From assembly GCF_003201865.1 (NCBI RefSeq), contig NZ_QJJJ01000001.1, forward strand, positions 62,001-126,000: a stretch of DNA of 64,000 nt, in the 5' to 3' direction. Positions 1 through 9,101 of this stretch are shown here, piece by piece. The translations under genes were made by a program, and so were the position numbers. Below the pieces are notes generated by a model. The model did not search any database. It saw only the letters and a list, made by a program, of their open reading frames with translations, and was not told the origin of the DNA. The first letter of the stretch is position 1. Every line of letters begins with the position of its first letter. The stretch is from Methylobacterium sp. B4. Its GTDB lineage: Bacteria > Pseudomonadota > Alphaproteobacteria > Rhizobiales > Beijerinckiaceae.

Positions 1-514
1 GCTTGAAGTCGCGGGGCAGCATCGCCTCGATGCGCGCCCGCACCGTCTGCCCGAAGACCGGGGCCGCGCCCTCCGTCGAGATGCCGACGACCAGCGGCGA
101 GCGGTTGACGATGGCGCCGAACTTCACGTCGCACAGGTGCGGCCGGTCGACGGCGTTGACGATGGCGCCGGCCGCGCGCGCCGCCGCGACGAAGGCGATG
201 CAATCGTCCTCGTCCTCCATCGCGCCGATGGCGAAGGCGGCGCCCGCCAGATCCTCGGGTGTCCAGCGCCGCTGGTGCAGCGTCACCGAGCCGGCGGCGA
301 TCTCGGCAGGCACGCCGCGCAGCTCCTCGCTGGGCTCCTCGGCGTAGACATCGACCCGGGCGCCGGCGGCGGCCAGCAGCTTCACCTTCCAGGGCGCGCC
401 GCCGTTGGAGCCGGCGAGCACGGCCCGCTTGTCCTGAAGCGGCACGAAGACGGGCAGCACCGCCAGCGGCTCGAGGCCGGCGCGGGTTTCGCGGGGTTGG
501 CGGGGCGTGCTCAT
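1..514 (-). CDS. cysG: Siroheme synthase, precorrin-2 dehydrogenase/ferrochelatase domain (CysG N-terminal type), 3'-truncated by window edge
   Basis: The first 171 codons of a minus-strand frame that runs off the left edge are visible. The start is the ATG at 514. A Rossmann-like beginning (VLAGSNGGAPWKVKLL, about residues 32-47) is followed by VDVYAEE and later NAVDRPHLCDVKFGAIVNRSPLVVG, the CysG N-terminal/Met8p pattern. These enzymes oxidise precorrin-2 to sirohydrochlorin and insert iron, giving the siroheme needed by assimilatory nitrite and sulfite reductases. It lies downstream of nasA on the same strand, which fits a nitrate-assimilation cluster. Whether a C-terminal uroporphyrinogen methyltransferase domain follows cannot be seen here. 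The usual GxG of the nucleotide loop reads GSNGG. Confidence 0.85.
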   Translation of the reverse strand, partial: MSTPRQPRETRAGLEPLAVLPVFVPLQDKRAVLAGSNGGAPWKVKLLAAAGARVDVYAEEPSEELRGVPAEIAAGSVTLHQRRWTPEDLAGAAFAIGAMEDEDDCIAFVAAARAAGAIVNAVDRPHLCDVKFGAIVNRSPLVVGISTEGAAPVFGQTVRARIEAMLPRDFK

Positions 515-554
515 ACGGTTCGACGCGTTCGTTTCTCTGGAGGGCCGGTGCGCT

Positions 555-660
555 CCCCTCCCCTTGTAGGGAGGGGCCGGGGGCGGGTGGTTGCAGAAGG
601 CACCGCTGCGCCCGATCCTGCACCACCCCACTCCCACCTCCTCCCACAAGGGAGAGGAGA
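555..660. repeat. Composite intergenic palindromic repeat
   Basis: The nasA-cysG gap holds several short inverted repeats. An 8-bp pair lies at 555-562 and 569-576 (CCCCTCCC / GGGAGGGG) around a CTTGTA loop. A longer imperfect pair lies at about 585-596 and 619-630 (GGGTGGTTGCAG against CTGCACCACCCC). A final CTCCTCCCACAAGGGAGAGGAG-like palindrome sits near 638-659. This looks like the interspersed palindromic elements common in Hyphomicrobiales genomes and would form a stable RNA structure if transcribed. I see no second full copy in the window. Confidence 0.6.
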
Positions 661-683
661 GCCGGTCTGCGTGAAAATTGCCC

Positions 684-3371
684 CTACGCGGCGCTGCGCG
701 CAAGCGCCTGCGGCAGCAGCTTGCGGATCTCGGGGATGCAGGAGCCGCAATTCGTTCCCGCCTTGCAGGCCGCCCCCACCGCTTCGACCGAGCCCGCTCC
801 GGCACCGATCGCCGCGTTGATGGTGTCGAGCCCGACGCCGTGGCAGGCGCAGATGACCGGGCCGGCCGAGGCCGTCGCGGCCCGTCCCGAGAGCAGGCTG
901 CGCCGATCCATTGCCTCGATCGCCGGGGCGGCGAAGACCCCCTTGGCGAGTTCCCATTCGGGGCGACGCTCGCCCGGCGCCACGGCGAGCGCGGCGACGA
1001 GCCGGTCCCCCGCATAGACCGCGCAGCGATAGAGCCCCCGGGCATGATCGACGTATTCGGCGAGTTCGTGGCCGGGGAACATCCCGCGGACCGCGAGCGC
1101 CATCTCCCGCGAGCCCTCCCCCGTGGCAAAGAGCAGGCCGGAGCCGCCCTCGACGGTCGCCCGCGCCCACCACCAACCGGCGGGTGCCGCGTGCACCTCC
1201 CGGGTCAACAGGTAGCCGCGGGAGCGGTAGGCCACCGCCTCGATCGCGGCGGGCGTTGCCTTCAGTTCCGGCTGGCCCGAGACGGGGTCCGGAATGCCGC
1301 GGGCGAGCGCGGCGGCGCGCCCGTGCGAGGCGGTCATGTCGCTCCAGTGCATCGGCGCGAAGATCGAGCCGGGCCGGATGCCGTCGGTGACCGTGACTTC
1401 GAGGATCGCCTCGCCGAGCTCGGTCGTGACGCGGGCAAAGCCGCCGTCGGTCAGGCGGTAGCGGGCCGCGTCGTCGGGGTGGATCTCGACGAAGGGCACG
1501 GCGCGGTGCGCGGAGAGGCGCTGGCTTTTGCCCGTGCGGGTCATGGTGTGCCAGTGGTCGCGGATGCGGCCGGTGTTGAGCACCAGCGGGCGCTCGGCCG
1601 TGACGGGCTGCGCCAGCGCGGGCGGCTGCACCGCCACGAAGCGGGCGCGCCGGTCGAAGGTGTAGAAGCGCCCGTCCGCGAACAGCCGGGCGCGGCCCCG
1701 CTTCGCCTCCGGCCCGCGCTTCGGGACGGGCCATTGCAGCGGCAGGTGCCGGTCGTAGGCGGACGCGCCGATCTCGGAGAGGCCACCGAGGTCGAAGTCG
1801 CGGGTGCCGTCGTTCTCGAAGCCCGAGAGCGCGGCGTGCTCGCGAAAGATCTCGACGGCGGAGGTGTAGGCAAAGGCCTCGCCGTGGCCCAGCCGACGGG
1901 CCACGTCGCTCATGATCACCCAGTCGGCCCGCGCTTGCCCCGGCGCCTCCAGGAAGGCGCGCTGGCGCGAGATGCGCCGCTCGGAATTCGTCACCGTGCC
2001 GTCCTTCTCGCCCCAGGCGAGGGCCGGGAGCAGCACGGTCTTCTTGGCTGTGGCGCGGGCGCTGTCGCTGTTGGCCACCGCCTCGGACACGACGTAGAGG
2101 TCGAGGCTGCGAAGCGCCTCGCGGATGCGGTCGGCCCGCGGCATCGAGACCAGCGGGTTCGTCCCCATTACCCAGAGCGCCTTGATCTTGCCGCGCTCGA
2201 TCGCCTCGAACAGCGCGACCGCCTTCATGCCCTCGCCGGTGATGATGTTGGGCGCACGCCAGAAGCGGCGCACCCGGTCCACCTCCTCGGGGGCGAAGTG
2301 CATGTGGGCGGCCAGCATGTTGGCGAGCCCGCCCACCTCGCGCCCGCCCATGGCGTTGGGCTGGCCGGTGAGCGAGAGCGGGCCCATGCCGGGCCGGCCG
2401 ATCCGCCCGGTGGCGAGGTGGCAGTTGATGATGGCGTTGCCCTTGTCGGTCCCTTGCGCCGACTGGTTCGCCCCCTGGCTGAAGCCGGTCACCACCCGCT
2501 CCGTCCGGGCGAAGAGGTCGAAGAAGGCCTGCACCTCCGCCTCCGCGAGGCCCGTCGCCCGCGCGGTGGCGGCGACATCCGGCGCGATCTGCCGGGCGCG
2601 CTCCAGGGCGCCCTCGAAGCCGGCGGTGTGCTCCTCGATGAAGCGACCGTCGAGTTTTCCCTGCCCGGCCAGATACGTCATCAGGCCGGAGAACAGGGCG
2701 GTGTCGCTGCCGGGTTCGAGGCCGAGATGCAGGTCGGCCTCCTCACCGGTCTGGGTCCGGCGGGGATCGACGGTGACGATCTTCGTGCCGCGGCGTTGAC
2801 GCGCATCGAGCATGCGGCGGAACAGGATCGGGTGGCACCACGCAGCGTTGGAGCCGACGAGCACGATCAGGTCGGCCTCGTCGAGATCCTCGTAGCAGCC
2901 GGGCACCGTGTCCGAGCCGAAGGCGCGGCGGTGCGCCGCCACCGCCGAGGACATGCAGAGCCGCGAATTGGTGTCGACATGCGGCGTGCCGAGGAAGCCC
3001 TTGGCCAGCTTGTTGGCGACGTAATAATCCTCCGTCAGCAACTGGCCGGAGAGGTAGAAGGCGATGGCGTCCGGACCGTGCTGCTCGGCGATCTTCCGCA
3101 GGCCGCCCGCGACGGCGCCGAGCGCGCCTTCCCAGGTCGCGGCCTGCCCGTCGACGGTGGGCGACAGCAGCCGGTCCTTGAGGTCGACCGTCTCGCCGAG
3201 CGCCGAGCCCTTGGAGCAGAGGCGGCCGAAATTGGCCGGATGATCGGGGTCGCCCGCGATCGCCACACCGCCCCGCCCGTCGGGCGTGGCGAGCACGCCG
3301 CAGCCGACGCCGCAATAGGGACAGGTCGTCTTCACCACCGGTGCGGAGAGATCGGGGGTGGGCAGGCTCAT
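684..3371 (-). CDS. nasA: Assimilatory nitrate reductase, molybdopterin catalytic subunit
   Basis: An 895-residue molybdopterin oxidoreductase that reduces nitrate to nitrite in the cytoplasm for nitrogen assimilation. The N-terminal [4Fe-4S] ligands C17, C20, C24 and C52 (CPYCGVGC ... LCSKG) are intact. SRLCMSSAV carries the expected Mo-ligating Cys. Bis-MGD-binding and MopB C-terminal regions follow (LNTGRIRDHWHTMTR; VEIHPDDA). The last 55 residues are a BFD-like [2Fe-2S] domain with CAC ... CKAGTNCGSC, typical of NasA and absent from periplasmic NapA or formate dehydrogenases. The ATG at 3371 (MSLPTPDL) is preferred; the open frame continues 40 codons upstream without family similarity. 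The neighbouring siroheme synthase supports the assignment. Confidence 0.93.
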   Translation of the reverse strand: MSLPTPDLSAPVVKTTCPYCGVGCGVLATPDGRGGVAIAGDPDHPANFGRLCSKGSALGETVDLKDRLLSPTVDGQAATWEGALGAVAGGLRKIAEQHGPDAIAFYLSGQLLTEDYYVANKLAKGFLGTPHVDTNSRLCMSSAVAAHRRAFGSDTVPGCYEDLDEADLIVLVGSNAAWCHPILFRRMLDARQRRGTKIVTVDPRRTQTGEEADLHLGLEPGSDTALFSGLMTYLAGQGKLDGRFIEEHTAGFEGALERARQIAPDVAATARATGLAEAEVQAFFDLFARTERVVTGFSQGANQSAQGTDKGNAIINCHLATGRIGRPGMGPLSLTGQPNAMGGREVGGLANMLAAHMHFAPEEVDRVRRFWRAPNIITGEGMKAVALFEAIERGKIKALWVMGTNPLVSMPRADRIREALRSLDLYVVSEAVANSDSARATAKKTVLLPALAWGEKDGTVTNSERRISRQRAFLEAPGQARADWVIMSDVARRLGHGEAFAYTSAVEIFREHAALSGFENDGTRDFDLGGLSEIGASAYDRHLPLQWPVPKRGPEAKRGRARLFADGRFYTFDRRARFVAVQPPALAQPVTAERPLVLNTGRIRDHWHTMTRTGKSQRLSAHRAVPFVEIHPDDAARYRLTDGGFARVTTELGEAILEVTVTDGIRPGSIFAPMHWSDMTASHGRAAALARGIPDPVSGQPELKATPAAIEAVAYRSRGYLLTREVHAAPAGWWWARATVEGGSGLLFATGEGSREMALAVRGMFPGHELAEYVDHARGLYRCAVYAGDRLVAALAVAPGERRPEWELAKGVFAAPAIEAMDRRSLLSGRAATASAGPVICACHGVGLDTINAAIGAGAGSVEAVGAACKAGTNCGSCIPEIRKLLPQALARSAA

Positions 3372-3585
3372 CGACGCATCCTCGGCGGCTTTCTCGTCGT
3401 CGCACCGACGTTCCGCCGAGGGTCGCAAAAGTCGGGCCGAGCGCCCGCATGCCACCTGGGGGTGGCGAAAAGTCCAAGGCGCGCGGGGCACTTCGCGCGG
3501 GTGCTCAGGGTTCTGAGCGGGGCGGGCTCTGCTATCCTGCCGCCGAACCGGACCGAAGCGTTCCGACGATCAGGGAGACGAAGCC

Positions 3586-4026
3586 ATGAGCGAGCCCGCG
3601 AGCCAACCCGCCGAGGGGATCGAGCCCGTGACCGCCGAGCAGGCCGACAATGCCGGCACGCCGCTGCGCGTGACCGCGACGCCGGCCGCGCTCGAACTGA
3701 TCGAGGAGCTGAAGGCCGAGTACGGACCGGTGATGTTCCACCAGTCGGGCGGCTGCTGCGACGGCTCCTCGCCGATGTGCTACCCGGTGGGCGACTTCAT
3801 CACCAGCGACGGCGACGTGCATCTCGGCCGGGTCGGCGGCGCGGACTTCTTCATCTCGCGCTCGCAGTTCGAGGTCTGGAAGCACACCCACATCATGCTC
3901 GACGTGGTTCCCGGCCGCGGCGGCATGTTCTCCCTGGAGAACGGCCGCGAGAAGCGCTTCCACGTCCGCTCACGGCTGTTCACCAGCGCCGAGAACGAGG
4001 CCTTGTCGGGCGCCTGCCGCCTGTAG
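3586..4026 (+). CDS. DUF779 family protein
   Basis: A 146-residue cytoplasmic protein of the DUF779 family. After a disordered 25-residue lead come VTATPAALELIEEL, the Cys-rich FHQSGGCCDGSSPMC and a C-terminal HTHIMLDVVPGRGGMFSLE. The clustered cysteines and HxH suggest metal binding, but no biochemical role is established. In other bacteria the family often sits beside aldehyde dehydrogenase genes; no such neighbour is present here. The start ATG at 3586 has a purine-rich AGGGAGA about 10 bases upstream. It is divergent from nasA across about 210 bp and converges on the next gene with a 3-bp gap. Confidence 0.85.
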   Translation: MSEPASQPAEGIEPVTAEQADNAGTPLRVTATPAALELIEELKAEYGPVMFHQSGGCCDGSSPMCYPVGDFITSDGDVHLGRVGGADFFISRSQFEVWKHTHIMLDVVPGRGGMFSLENGREKRFHVRSRLFTSAENEALSGACRL

Positions 4027-4029
4027 CCG

Positions 4030-4464
4030 TCAGCGCGCGCCGACCTCGACGCGAGCCTCGTGCGCCGCCAGCCGGAGGCTCGTCTCGCCCGGCGCGTCGA
4101 GCGGCGCGAGCAGAGCCGCCGGGCCGCGCAGGCGGCCGGCCTCGTCGCCGGCGAAGGCCCCGTCGAGGAGGCCCGCCCGGCTGGTGCCGTCGGCGGTGAC
4201 CACCTGCCAAGTCATCACGTGCCGTCCCTCCCCGCCCGCCCGCGGCGGCAGGAGCGCGGCGTAGGGCTGGCGCAGGCCGTCGCCGGTCACGAAGGTGCAG
4301 GCCGCGACCCGCGCGGTGCCGAAGACGAGGCCGAGGTCGTCCCGTGTCCGGCAGGTCAGCGTGCCCGCCGCCCGGCCTTCTCCGGCACCATCGGTCGTGC
4401 GCGCGTCGGTCTCAGTGGCGATGGAGAGGGTGGCAAAGACGACGGCGGCGAGGACGGCACGCAT
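4030..4464 (-). CDS. Exported DUF992-like protein
   Basis: A 144-residue protein with a cleavable-looking signal peptide (MRAVLAAVVFATLSIATETDA). The mature part begins with a GxLTC...GLVFGTARVAACTF pattern that resembles DUF992 proteins, a small periplasmic beta-rich family with two conserved cysteines. The function is unknown. The ATG at 4464 starts exactly at the signal peptide; the open frame runs 19 codons further upstream. It converges with the DUF779 gene and may have its own promoter in the gap before it. Confidence 0.65.
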   Translation of the reverse strand: MRAVLAAVVFATLSIATETDARTTDGAGEGRAAGTLTCRTRDDLGLVFGTARVAACTFVTGDGLRQPYAALLPPRAGGEGRHVMTWQVVTADGTSRAGLLDGAFAGDEAGRLRGPAALLAPLDAPGETSLRLAAHEARVEVGAR

Positions 4465-4630
4465 GGCAACGGCTCCGTGAGGAATGTTCCGCTTCCCCAA
4501 GGAAGCGTTGCCGTTAACCATGGTCGGCCCGCATTTCCGGCCGATGGCGTCGTCCTCGCCGATTGTTGCGTCGGCTCCGGCCGCGACGCAACGCGCAAGC
4601 GTGGCGCCTCCGCGGGGCGTCGGCCGCGGG

Positions 4631-5608
4631 TCAGCCGTCCCGCCGCAGGGCGTGGACCGAGAACAGGCCGTCGCTGTCGGTCCAGGCCTCGAGCGGGGAC
4701 CAGCCGGCGCGGGCGGCGAGCGCCCGGAAGCCGTCGAGCGTGTACTTGTAGCTGTTCTCGGTGTGGATCGATTCGCCCTCTTCGAAGGCGAAGCCGCGGC
4801 CGGCCACGCGCAGGGTCTGCGCCCGGCGACTGACGAGATGCATCTCGATCCGCGAGGCCTCGGCGTTGAAGAAGGCCCGGTGGCGAAAGCTCTCCACGTC
4901 GATGTCCGCTTCGAGATCGCGCTGGATGCGGCGGAGGAGGTTGAGGTTGAAGGCGGCGGTGACGCCGGCGGCGTCGTCGTAGGCTGCCTCCAGCACCGCG
5001 CGGTCCTTCACGAGATCGACGCCGATCACCAGCGTCGCGCCTGGGCCCAGGATGCGGCCGAACACGTCGAGCAGGCGCGCCGCCTCGCCGGGCTCGAAAT
5101 TGCCGATGGTCGAGCCGGGGAAGAAGCCCGCCAGCGGCCGGTCGCGCACGCTGTCCGGCAGGGTGAAGGGGCGGGTGAAGTCGGCGACCACGGGCTCGAC
5201 CGTGAGGTCGGGCAGGTCCGCGCGCAGGGTTTCAGCCTGCTCCGTCAGGAAGGCGCCCGAGACATCGACGGGGATGTAGGCGGAGAGGTCCGGCAGGTGC
5301 CGCAGCAGGCGCCGCAGCTTGGCGGTGGAGCCGCTGCCGAACTCCACCAGGGCAGCCCCCTTCGGCAGCAGGGCGGCGATGTCCGGGCCGCGTTCGTCGA
5401 GGATGCGCAGCTCGGTGCGCGTCGGATAATATTCCGGCAGGGCCGTGATCTGCTCGAACAGCGCCGAGCCGGCGGCGTCGTAGAAGTACTTGGCGGACAG
5501 GACCTTGGGCTTGGCCGCCAAGCCGTCCCAGACATCGGCCAGAAAAACGCCGTCCTCCGTGACCGGTTCGGCGGAAGAGGAGTCCGAGAGGCGGGGATCG
5601 ATCGTCAA
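4631..5608 (-). CDS. egtD: L-histidine N-alpha-methyltransferase
   Basis: A 325-residue SAM-dependent enzyme that trimethylates histidine to hercynine, the first step of ergothioneine synthesis. The start is very probably TTG at 5608, preceded by GGAGA at 6-10 bases. No ATG or GTG fits the family N-terminus, and the length then matches characterised EgtD (about 321 residues). Visible EgtD marks are YFYDAAGSALFEQITALPEYYPTRTE, the SAM loop VEFGSGSTAK, PVDVSG, FFPGSTIGNF and the C-terminal EEGESIHTENSYKY. It lies 47 bp downstream of egtB on the same strand, so the two form an egtBD operon. Confidence 0.93.
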   Translation of the reverse strand: MTIDPRLSDSSSAEPVTEDGVFLADVWDGLAAKPKVLSAKYFYDAAGSALFEQITALPEYYPTRTELRILDERGPDIAALLPKGAALVEFGSGSTAKLRRLLRHLPDLSAYIPVDVSGAFLTEQAETLRADLPDLTVEPVVADFTRPFTLPDSVRDRPLAGFFPGSTIGNFEPGEAARLLDVFGRILGPGATLVIGVDLVKDRAVLEAAYDDAAGVTAAFNLNLLRRIQRDLEADIDVESFRHRAFFNAEASRIEMHLVSRRAQTLRVAGRGFAFEEGESIHTENSYKYTLDGFRALAARAGWSPLEAWTDSDGLFSVHALRRDG

Positions 5609-5655
5609 AGCGTGTCTCCGGGACCGCGGGCAGACGGGATGGAAGGGCGGCGGGC

Positions 5656-6918
5656 TCAGCCCTGCGCGTCGGCGAGCCTCAGGCCGGTGAACTGCCAGCG
5701 CTGGTGAGGGTAGAAGAAGTTGCGGTAACCGACTCGCGCATGCCCCTCCGCGGTCGCGACCGAGGAGCCGCGCAGCACATACTGGTTCGACATGAACTTG
5801 CCGTTGTACTCGCCGAGCGCCCCGGCCACGGGCCGATAGCCCGGATAGGGACCGTAGGCGCTGCGGGTCCATTGCCAGACGAGGCCGAAGGCATCGTCGA
5901 TCAGGCCGTCGCGGGCGGCGACCTCCCACTCGGCCTCCGTCGGCAGGTCGCGCCCGGCCCAGCGGGCATAGGCATCCGCCTCGTAGTAGCTGACATGGGT
6001 GACCGGAGCGGCCGGATCGACCGCCTGGCGGCCGGCCAGCGACATCGTCGACCAGCCCTCCGCCTCGCGGCGCCAATAGCCCGGTGCCTCCCAGGCCTCC
6101 CGCTGGACGCAGACCCAGCCGTCGTTGAGCCAGAGTTCGGCCCGCGCGTAGCCGTCATCCGCCATGAAGGCGAGCCAGTCGCGGTTGGTCACGAGACCCC
6201 GGTCGATGTGCGTGCCCAGCATCAGGACATCGTGGCGCGGGCCCTCGTTGTCGAAGGCGAAGCCCGTCCCGTCGTGGCCGATCTGCGTGATGCCTCTTTC
6301 GAGAGCAGTCCGGCCGGCGGATGCCTGCCCCGCAGGCATCGTCCAGCGCGCCTCGTAGACGGGGTCGAGCGGGTTCTGCGCGAAGGCGTGCAGGATGTCG
6401 GTGAGCATCAGCTCCTGATGCTGCTGCTCGTGGTAGAGGCCGATCTCCAGGATCGGCAGCGCCTGCGCCAGCGCCTCGTCGGAGGCCTCGCGCAGCCACA
6501 CCGTCACCGCGCGGTCGACATGGGCGCGGTAGGCGGCGGTTTCCTGTGCGGTGGGCCGCGTGATCATTCCCCGCATGAAGCGCGGCTGACGCGGGCCGGC
6601 CTGCACGTAGTAGGAATTGAACAGGTAGTGCAGGCGCTCGTCGTAGACGGCGTAGCCGGGCCGGTGCGCGCCGAGCAGGAACTGCTCGAAGAACCACGTC
6701 GTGTGCGCCCGGTGCCACTTGGTCGGGCTCGCATCCTCCATCGACTGGATCTGCTGATCCTCCGGCGAGAGCGGCGCGGCGCGCCGCTCGGTCTCGTCGC
6801 GCACGGTACGGAAGGCCGCGATCCAGGCGTCGCGGTCGATCGGACGGGCGTCGAGGGGCGGCGGCGGGAAGGCCGCGCGGCTCTCGGGAGAGGTGAGACG
6901 TGCTGCGCCGGCTGCCAT
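5656..6918 (-). CDS. egtB: Ergothioneine biosynthesis sulfoxide synthase
   Basis: A 420-residue non-heme iron enzyme that joins hercynine to a thiol donor (cysteine or gamma-glutamylcysteine) using oxygen. The N-terminal DinB-like domain carries the three-histidine iron site: H69 in KWHRAH, plus H163 and H167 in YHEQQHQE. The C-terminal formylglycine-generating-enzyme-like domain ([14 protein letters not shown] ... VLRGSS ... [18 protein letters not shown]) is complete. The ATG at 6918 has GGAGG about 15 bases upstream; the open frame continues upstream without family similarity. It is the first gene of an operon with egtD. Genes for EgtA, EgtC and EgtE are not nearby, so the C-S lyase and donor enzyme must be encoded elsewhere. 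Confidence 0.93.
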   Translation of the reverse strand: MAAGAARLTSPESRAAFPPPPLDARPIDRDAWIAAFRTVRDETERRAAPLSPEDQQIQSMEDASPTKWHRAHTTWFFEQFLLGAHRPGYAVYDERLHYLFNSYYVQAGPRQPRFMRGMITRPTAQETAAYRAHVDRAVTVWLREASDEALAQALPILEIGLYHEQQHQELMLTDILHAFAQNPLDPVYEARWTMPAGQASAGRTALERGITQIGHDGTGFAFDNEGPRHDVLMLGTHIDRGLVTNRDWLAFMADDGYARAELWLNDGWVCVQREAWEAPGYWRREAEGWSTMSLAGRQAVDPAAPVTHVSYYEADAYARWAGRDLPTEAEWEVAARDGLIDDAFGLVWQWTRSAYGPYPGYRPVAGALGEYNGKFMSNQYVLRGSSVATAEGHARVGYRNFFYPHQRWQFTGLRLADAQG

Positions 6919-7168
6919 AGTTGGAATCTCTTCCTCCGTTGGGCGCGGGAAATAGAAGTCGATCGCTCCACGACAACGCATGGGACGGCCAAGCCGTTCG
7001 TCGCACCCCTTTGCCGCACCCTCACGCCAACGGCGCTTTCGGGCCGGATCGGCAGCCTTTTTGCCGCCGCAGTGAGGTGTCCTTAACCGTCGCGCTTCGA
7101 AACTCGGTCCCCCGCAGACCCCAAGGATGACGGTCCAGGGATTCTGCGCGAGCCCGGGTGAGACGGTC

Positions 7169-8041
7169 ATGCGGATCGATCTGATGGCAGGGGCAACCCT
7201 TTCCGCGGCCTTGCCGGCCCACAACCCACAGCCGGTCATCCTCGTCTTCGATTCCGGCCTCGGCGGTCTGACCGTGCTGGAGCAGGTGCGCCGCGCCCGC
7301 CCGGATGCGGCCTACCTCTACGTTGCCGACGACGCCGCCTTTCCCTACGGGGCCCTGAGCGAGCCGCAGCTCGTGGCGCGGATGATCGCGGTGATGGAGC
7401 GCCTGCTCGCCCGCCACGCGCCCGATCTCGTGGTGATCGCCTGCAACACGGCCTCGACGGTGGTGCTGCCGGCCCTGCGCCAGCGCTTCGTCACACCCTT
7501 CGTCGGCGTGGTGCCGCCGATCAAGCCGGCCGCCGCGCTGACGCGCTCGCGCCTCGTCTCGCTGCTCGCGACGCCCGGCACCGTGGCCCGGAGCTACACG
7601 CACGACCTCGTGCGCAGCTACGCCGCCGATTGCGCTGTGACGCTGGTGGGCTCGAAGAACCTCGCCCGCTACGCCGAGGCGGAGATGGCGGGGGCGCCCG
7701 TCTCGGACGCGGCGATCCTGGCCGAGATCGCGCCCTGCTTCGTCGAGACGGAGGGGCGGCGCACCGACGTGGTCTGCCTCTCCTGCACCCACTACCCGCT
7801 GCTGCTGACCCGCTTCGAGCGGCTCGCTCCCTGGCCGGTCACCTGGATCGACCCGGCCCCGGCCATCGCCCGCCGCGTCGTCCAGCTCCTGGGAGAGCGG
7901 CCGCAGCGGGCGCCGGACGCGCCGGCGGCCCGGGCCGTGTTCACCGGTGGGACGGGCCTCACGCCCGCGCTCGGGCGCTCGCTGGAGCAGCGGGGGCTTT
8001 GCGAGACGCAGGTCGAGGCGATGCCGCTGGTCCTGAGCTGA
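7169..8041 (+). CDS. murI: Glutamate racemase
   Basis: A 290-residue cofactor-independent racemase making D-glutamate for peptidoglycan. The substrate loop [14 protein letters not shown] (D28, S29) and both catalytic cysteines, C92 in ACNTAS and C206 in SCTHYP, are intact. ADDAAFPYG, the usual racemase signature, is present. An in-frame ATG at 7127 would add 14 residues, but it lacks a spaced Shine-Dalgarno site; GGTGAG precedes 7169. It is divergent from egtB over about 250 bp. The last 83 bases of the gene also encode the C-terminus of the opposite-strand phosphoesterase. Confidence 0.92.
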   Translation: MRIDLMAGATLSAALPAHNPQPVILVFDSGLGGLTVLEQVRRARPDAAYLYVADDAAFPYGALSEPQLVARMIAVMERLLARHAPDLVVIACNTASTVVLPALRQRFVTPFVGVVPPIKPAAALTRSRLVSLLATPGTVARSYTHDLVRSYAADCAVTLVGSKNLARYAEAEMAGAPVSDAAILAEIAPCFVETEGRRTDVVCLSCTHYPLLLTRFERLAPWPVTWIDPAPAIARRVVQLLGERPQRAPDAPAARAVFTGGTGLTPALGRSLEQRGLCETQVEAMPLVLS

Positions 8042-8609
8042 CGGCCGATCCTCGACGCCGTCCGCGCAGAAGCATCTCCTCCGGCGCCTGCTCCGCCGCA
8101 TCCTGCCGCGCCACGATCTCGGCGAGGCCGACAGGCGAGAAATCCCAGGCATCCACGCCGACGTCGCAGGAGCGGCTGGTATCGGGCAGGGTCGCGTGGG
8201 TGTGGCCGTAGAGGTGACGGGTGTCGCGCCACAGGCCGGGCCAGGCGCGGTGGGCGTAGTGCGACAGGAACAGCCGCCAGCTGCGCCCCGAGGCGTCCTG
8301 CGCCCCGATCCGGGCGCTCTCCACCGGCGGCTCGGCCCAGGGCAGGTCGAGCACGCGGTTGGTGTCGTGGTTGCCGTGCACGAGGCGCTTGATGCCGTTG
8401 AGCCGCGCGAAGACGGCGGCGCAGTGCTCCCGGCTGGCATGGGCCGCGAAGTCGCCGAGATGCCAGACCGTGTCGCCCTCCCCGACCCGGGCGTTCCAGC
8501 GCGCGATCAGTGCCTCGTCATGCGCCTCGACCGAGACGAAGGCGGGGCGTTGACGCGCCACAAGGTTACAATCGCCGAAATGCGTGTCGGCGGTGAAGAA
8601 TATCGCCAT
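7959..8609 (-). CDS. Calcineurin-like metallophosphoesterase
   Basis: A 216-residue protein with the dinuclear metal motifs of calcineurin-like phosphoesterases in order: DTHFGD, LGDF, GNHDTNRV and GHTHATLP. It is most like small stand-alone phosphoesterases of unknown substrate. The catalytic part ends near residue 165 (VGVDAWDFSP). The last 40 or so residues are basic, Ala/Pro-rich and encoded partly on the reverse of murI, so the stop at 7959 lies 83 bases inside murI. That tail is probably disordered read-through sequence. The start ATG at 8609 opens directly on the first motif. Confidence 0.82.
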   Translation of the reverse strand: MAIFFTADTHFGDCNLVARQRPAFVSVEAHDEALIARWNARVGEGDTVWHLGDFAAHASREHCAAVFARLNGIKRLVHGNHDTNRVLDLPWAEPPVESARIGAQDASGRSWRLFLSHYAHRAWPGLWRDTRHLYGHTHATLPDTSRSCDVGVDAWDFSPVGLAEIVARQDAAEQAPEEMLLRGRRRGSAVSSGPAASPRPASRKAPAAPASARARA

Positions 8610-8900
8610 ATGACTTTCACGCTAATGTGAGTGAATGCATTGTTCCGATCGGGATGAAAAAGGAACCTGGTCGCCTCGCAATTGGCACCGTCCTCGACTG
8701 CCTCAAGCCGACATGTCGGCGCGGTTGGTTGGGCGGACGCGAGCGGGGAGCCGGAAGTTGCCGGGAAGCGGGTCGAACCACGTTCGGTCTCGTCGATCCG
8801 GCGGATGCATCGGGCGATGTTGCGCTTTGTCGGAGGATTCGTGACGGAACGTCGCCTCGACCGATCGGAGTGCTCGCATGATCGTGATAGCGCGGGTCTT

Positions 8901-9101
8901 ATGCCGATTTGGACGAAACTCCTTATTGTCGTCGCGGTCGCCACCATCATCACGGCCTGGGGCTGGGTCCTGGACCTGAGCCTCTCCGCCGTTCATGCGT
9001 GGCTCGTCGAATTCATCGGGCATACGGGTATGCGTCTGCTGATCGGTGCGATGGTGTTTGCCGGGGCTTGGGCTCTGTGGAAGGAAACGGAGGATCGATG
9101 A
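8901..9101 (+). CDS. Small membrane protein, first of a tandem paralogous pair
   Basis: A 66-residue protein not matched to a named family. It has an N-terminal hydrophobic helix (LLIVVAVATIITAWGWVLDLS), the sequence LSLSAVHAWLVEFIGHTG, and a second helix (LLIGAMVFAGAWALW) ending in KETEDR. I chose the ATG at 8901 because the protein then aligns end to end with its downstream neighbour; the open frame extends upstream without similarity. Its stop overlaps the next start (ATGA at 9098-9101), so the two are translationally coupled. It is likely an inner-membrane protein of unknown role. Confidence 0.7.
   Translation: MPIWTKLLIVVAVATIITAWGWVLDLSLSAVHAWLVEFIGHTGMRLLIGAMVFAGAWALWKETEDR

Noticed and set aside
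678..4199. A 1173-codon plus-strand open frame antisense to nasA
   Set aside because: A high-GC shadow frame; it has Arg/Gly/Ala/Val-rich nonsense composition and nasA on the other strand is fully conserved.
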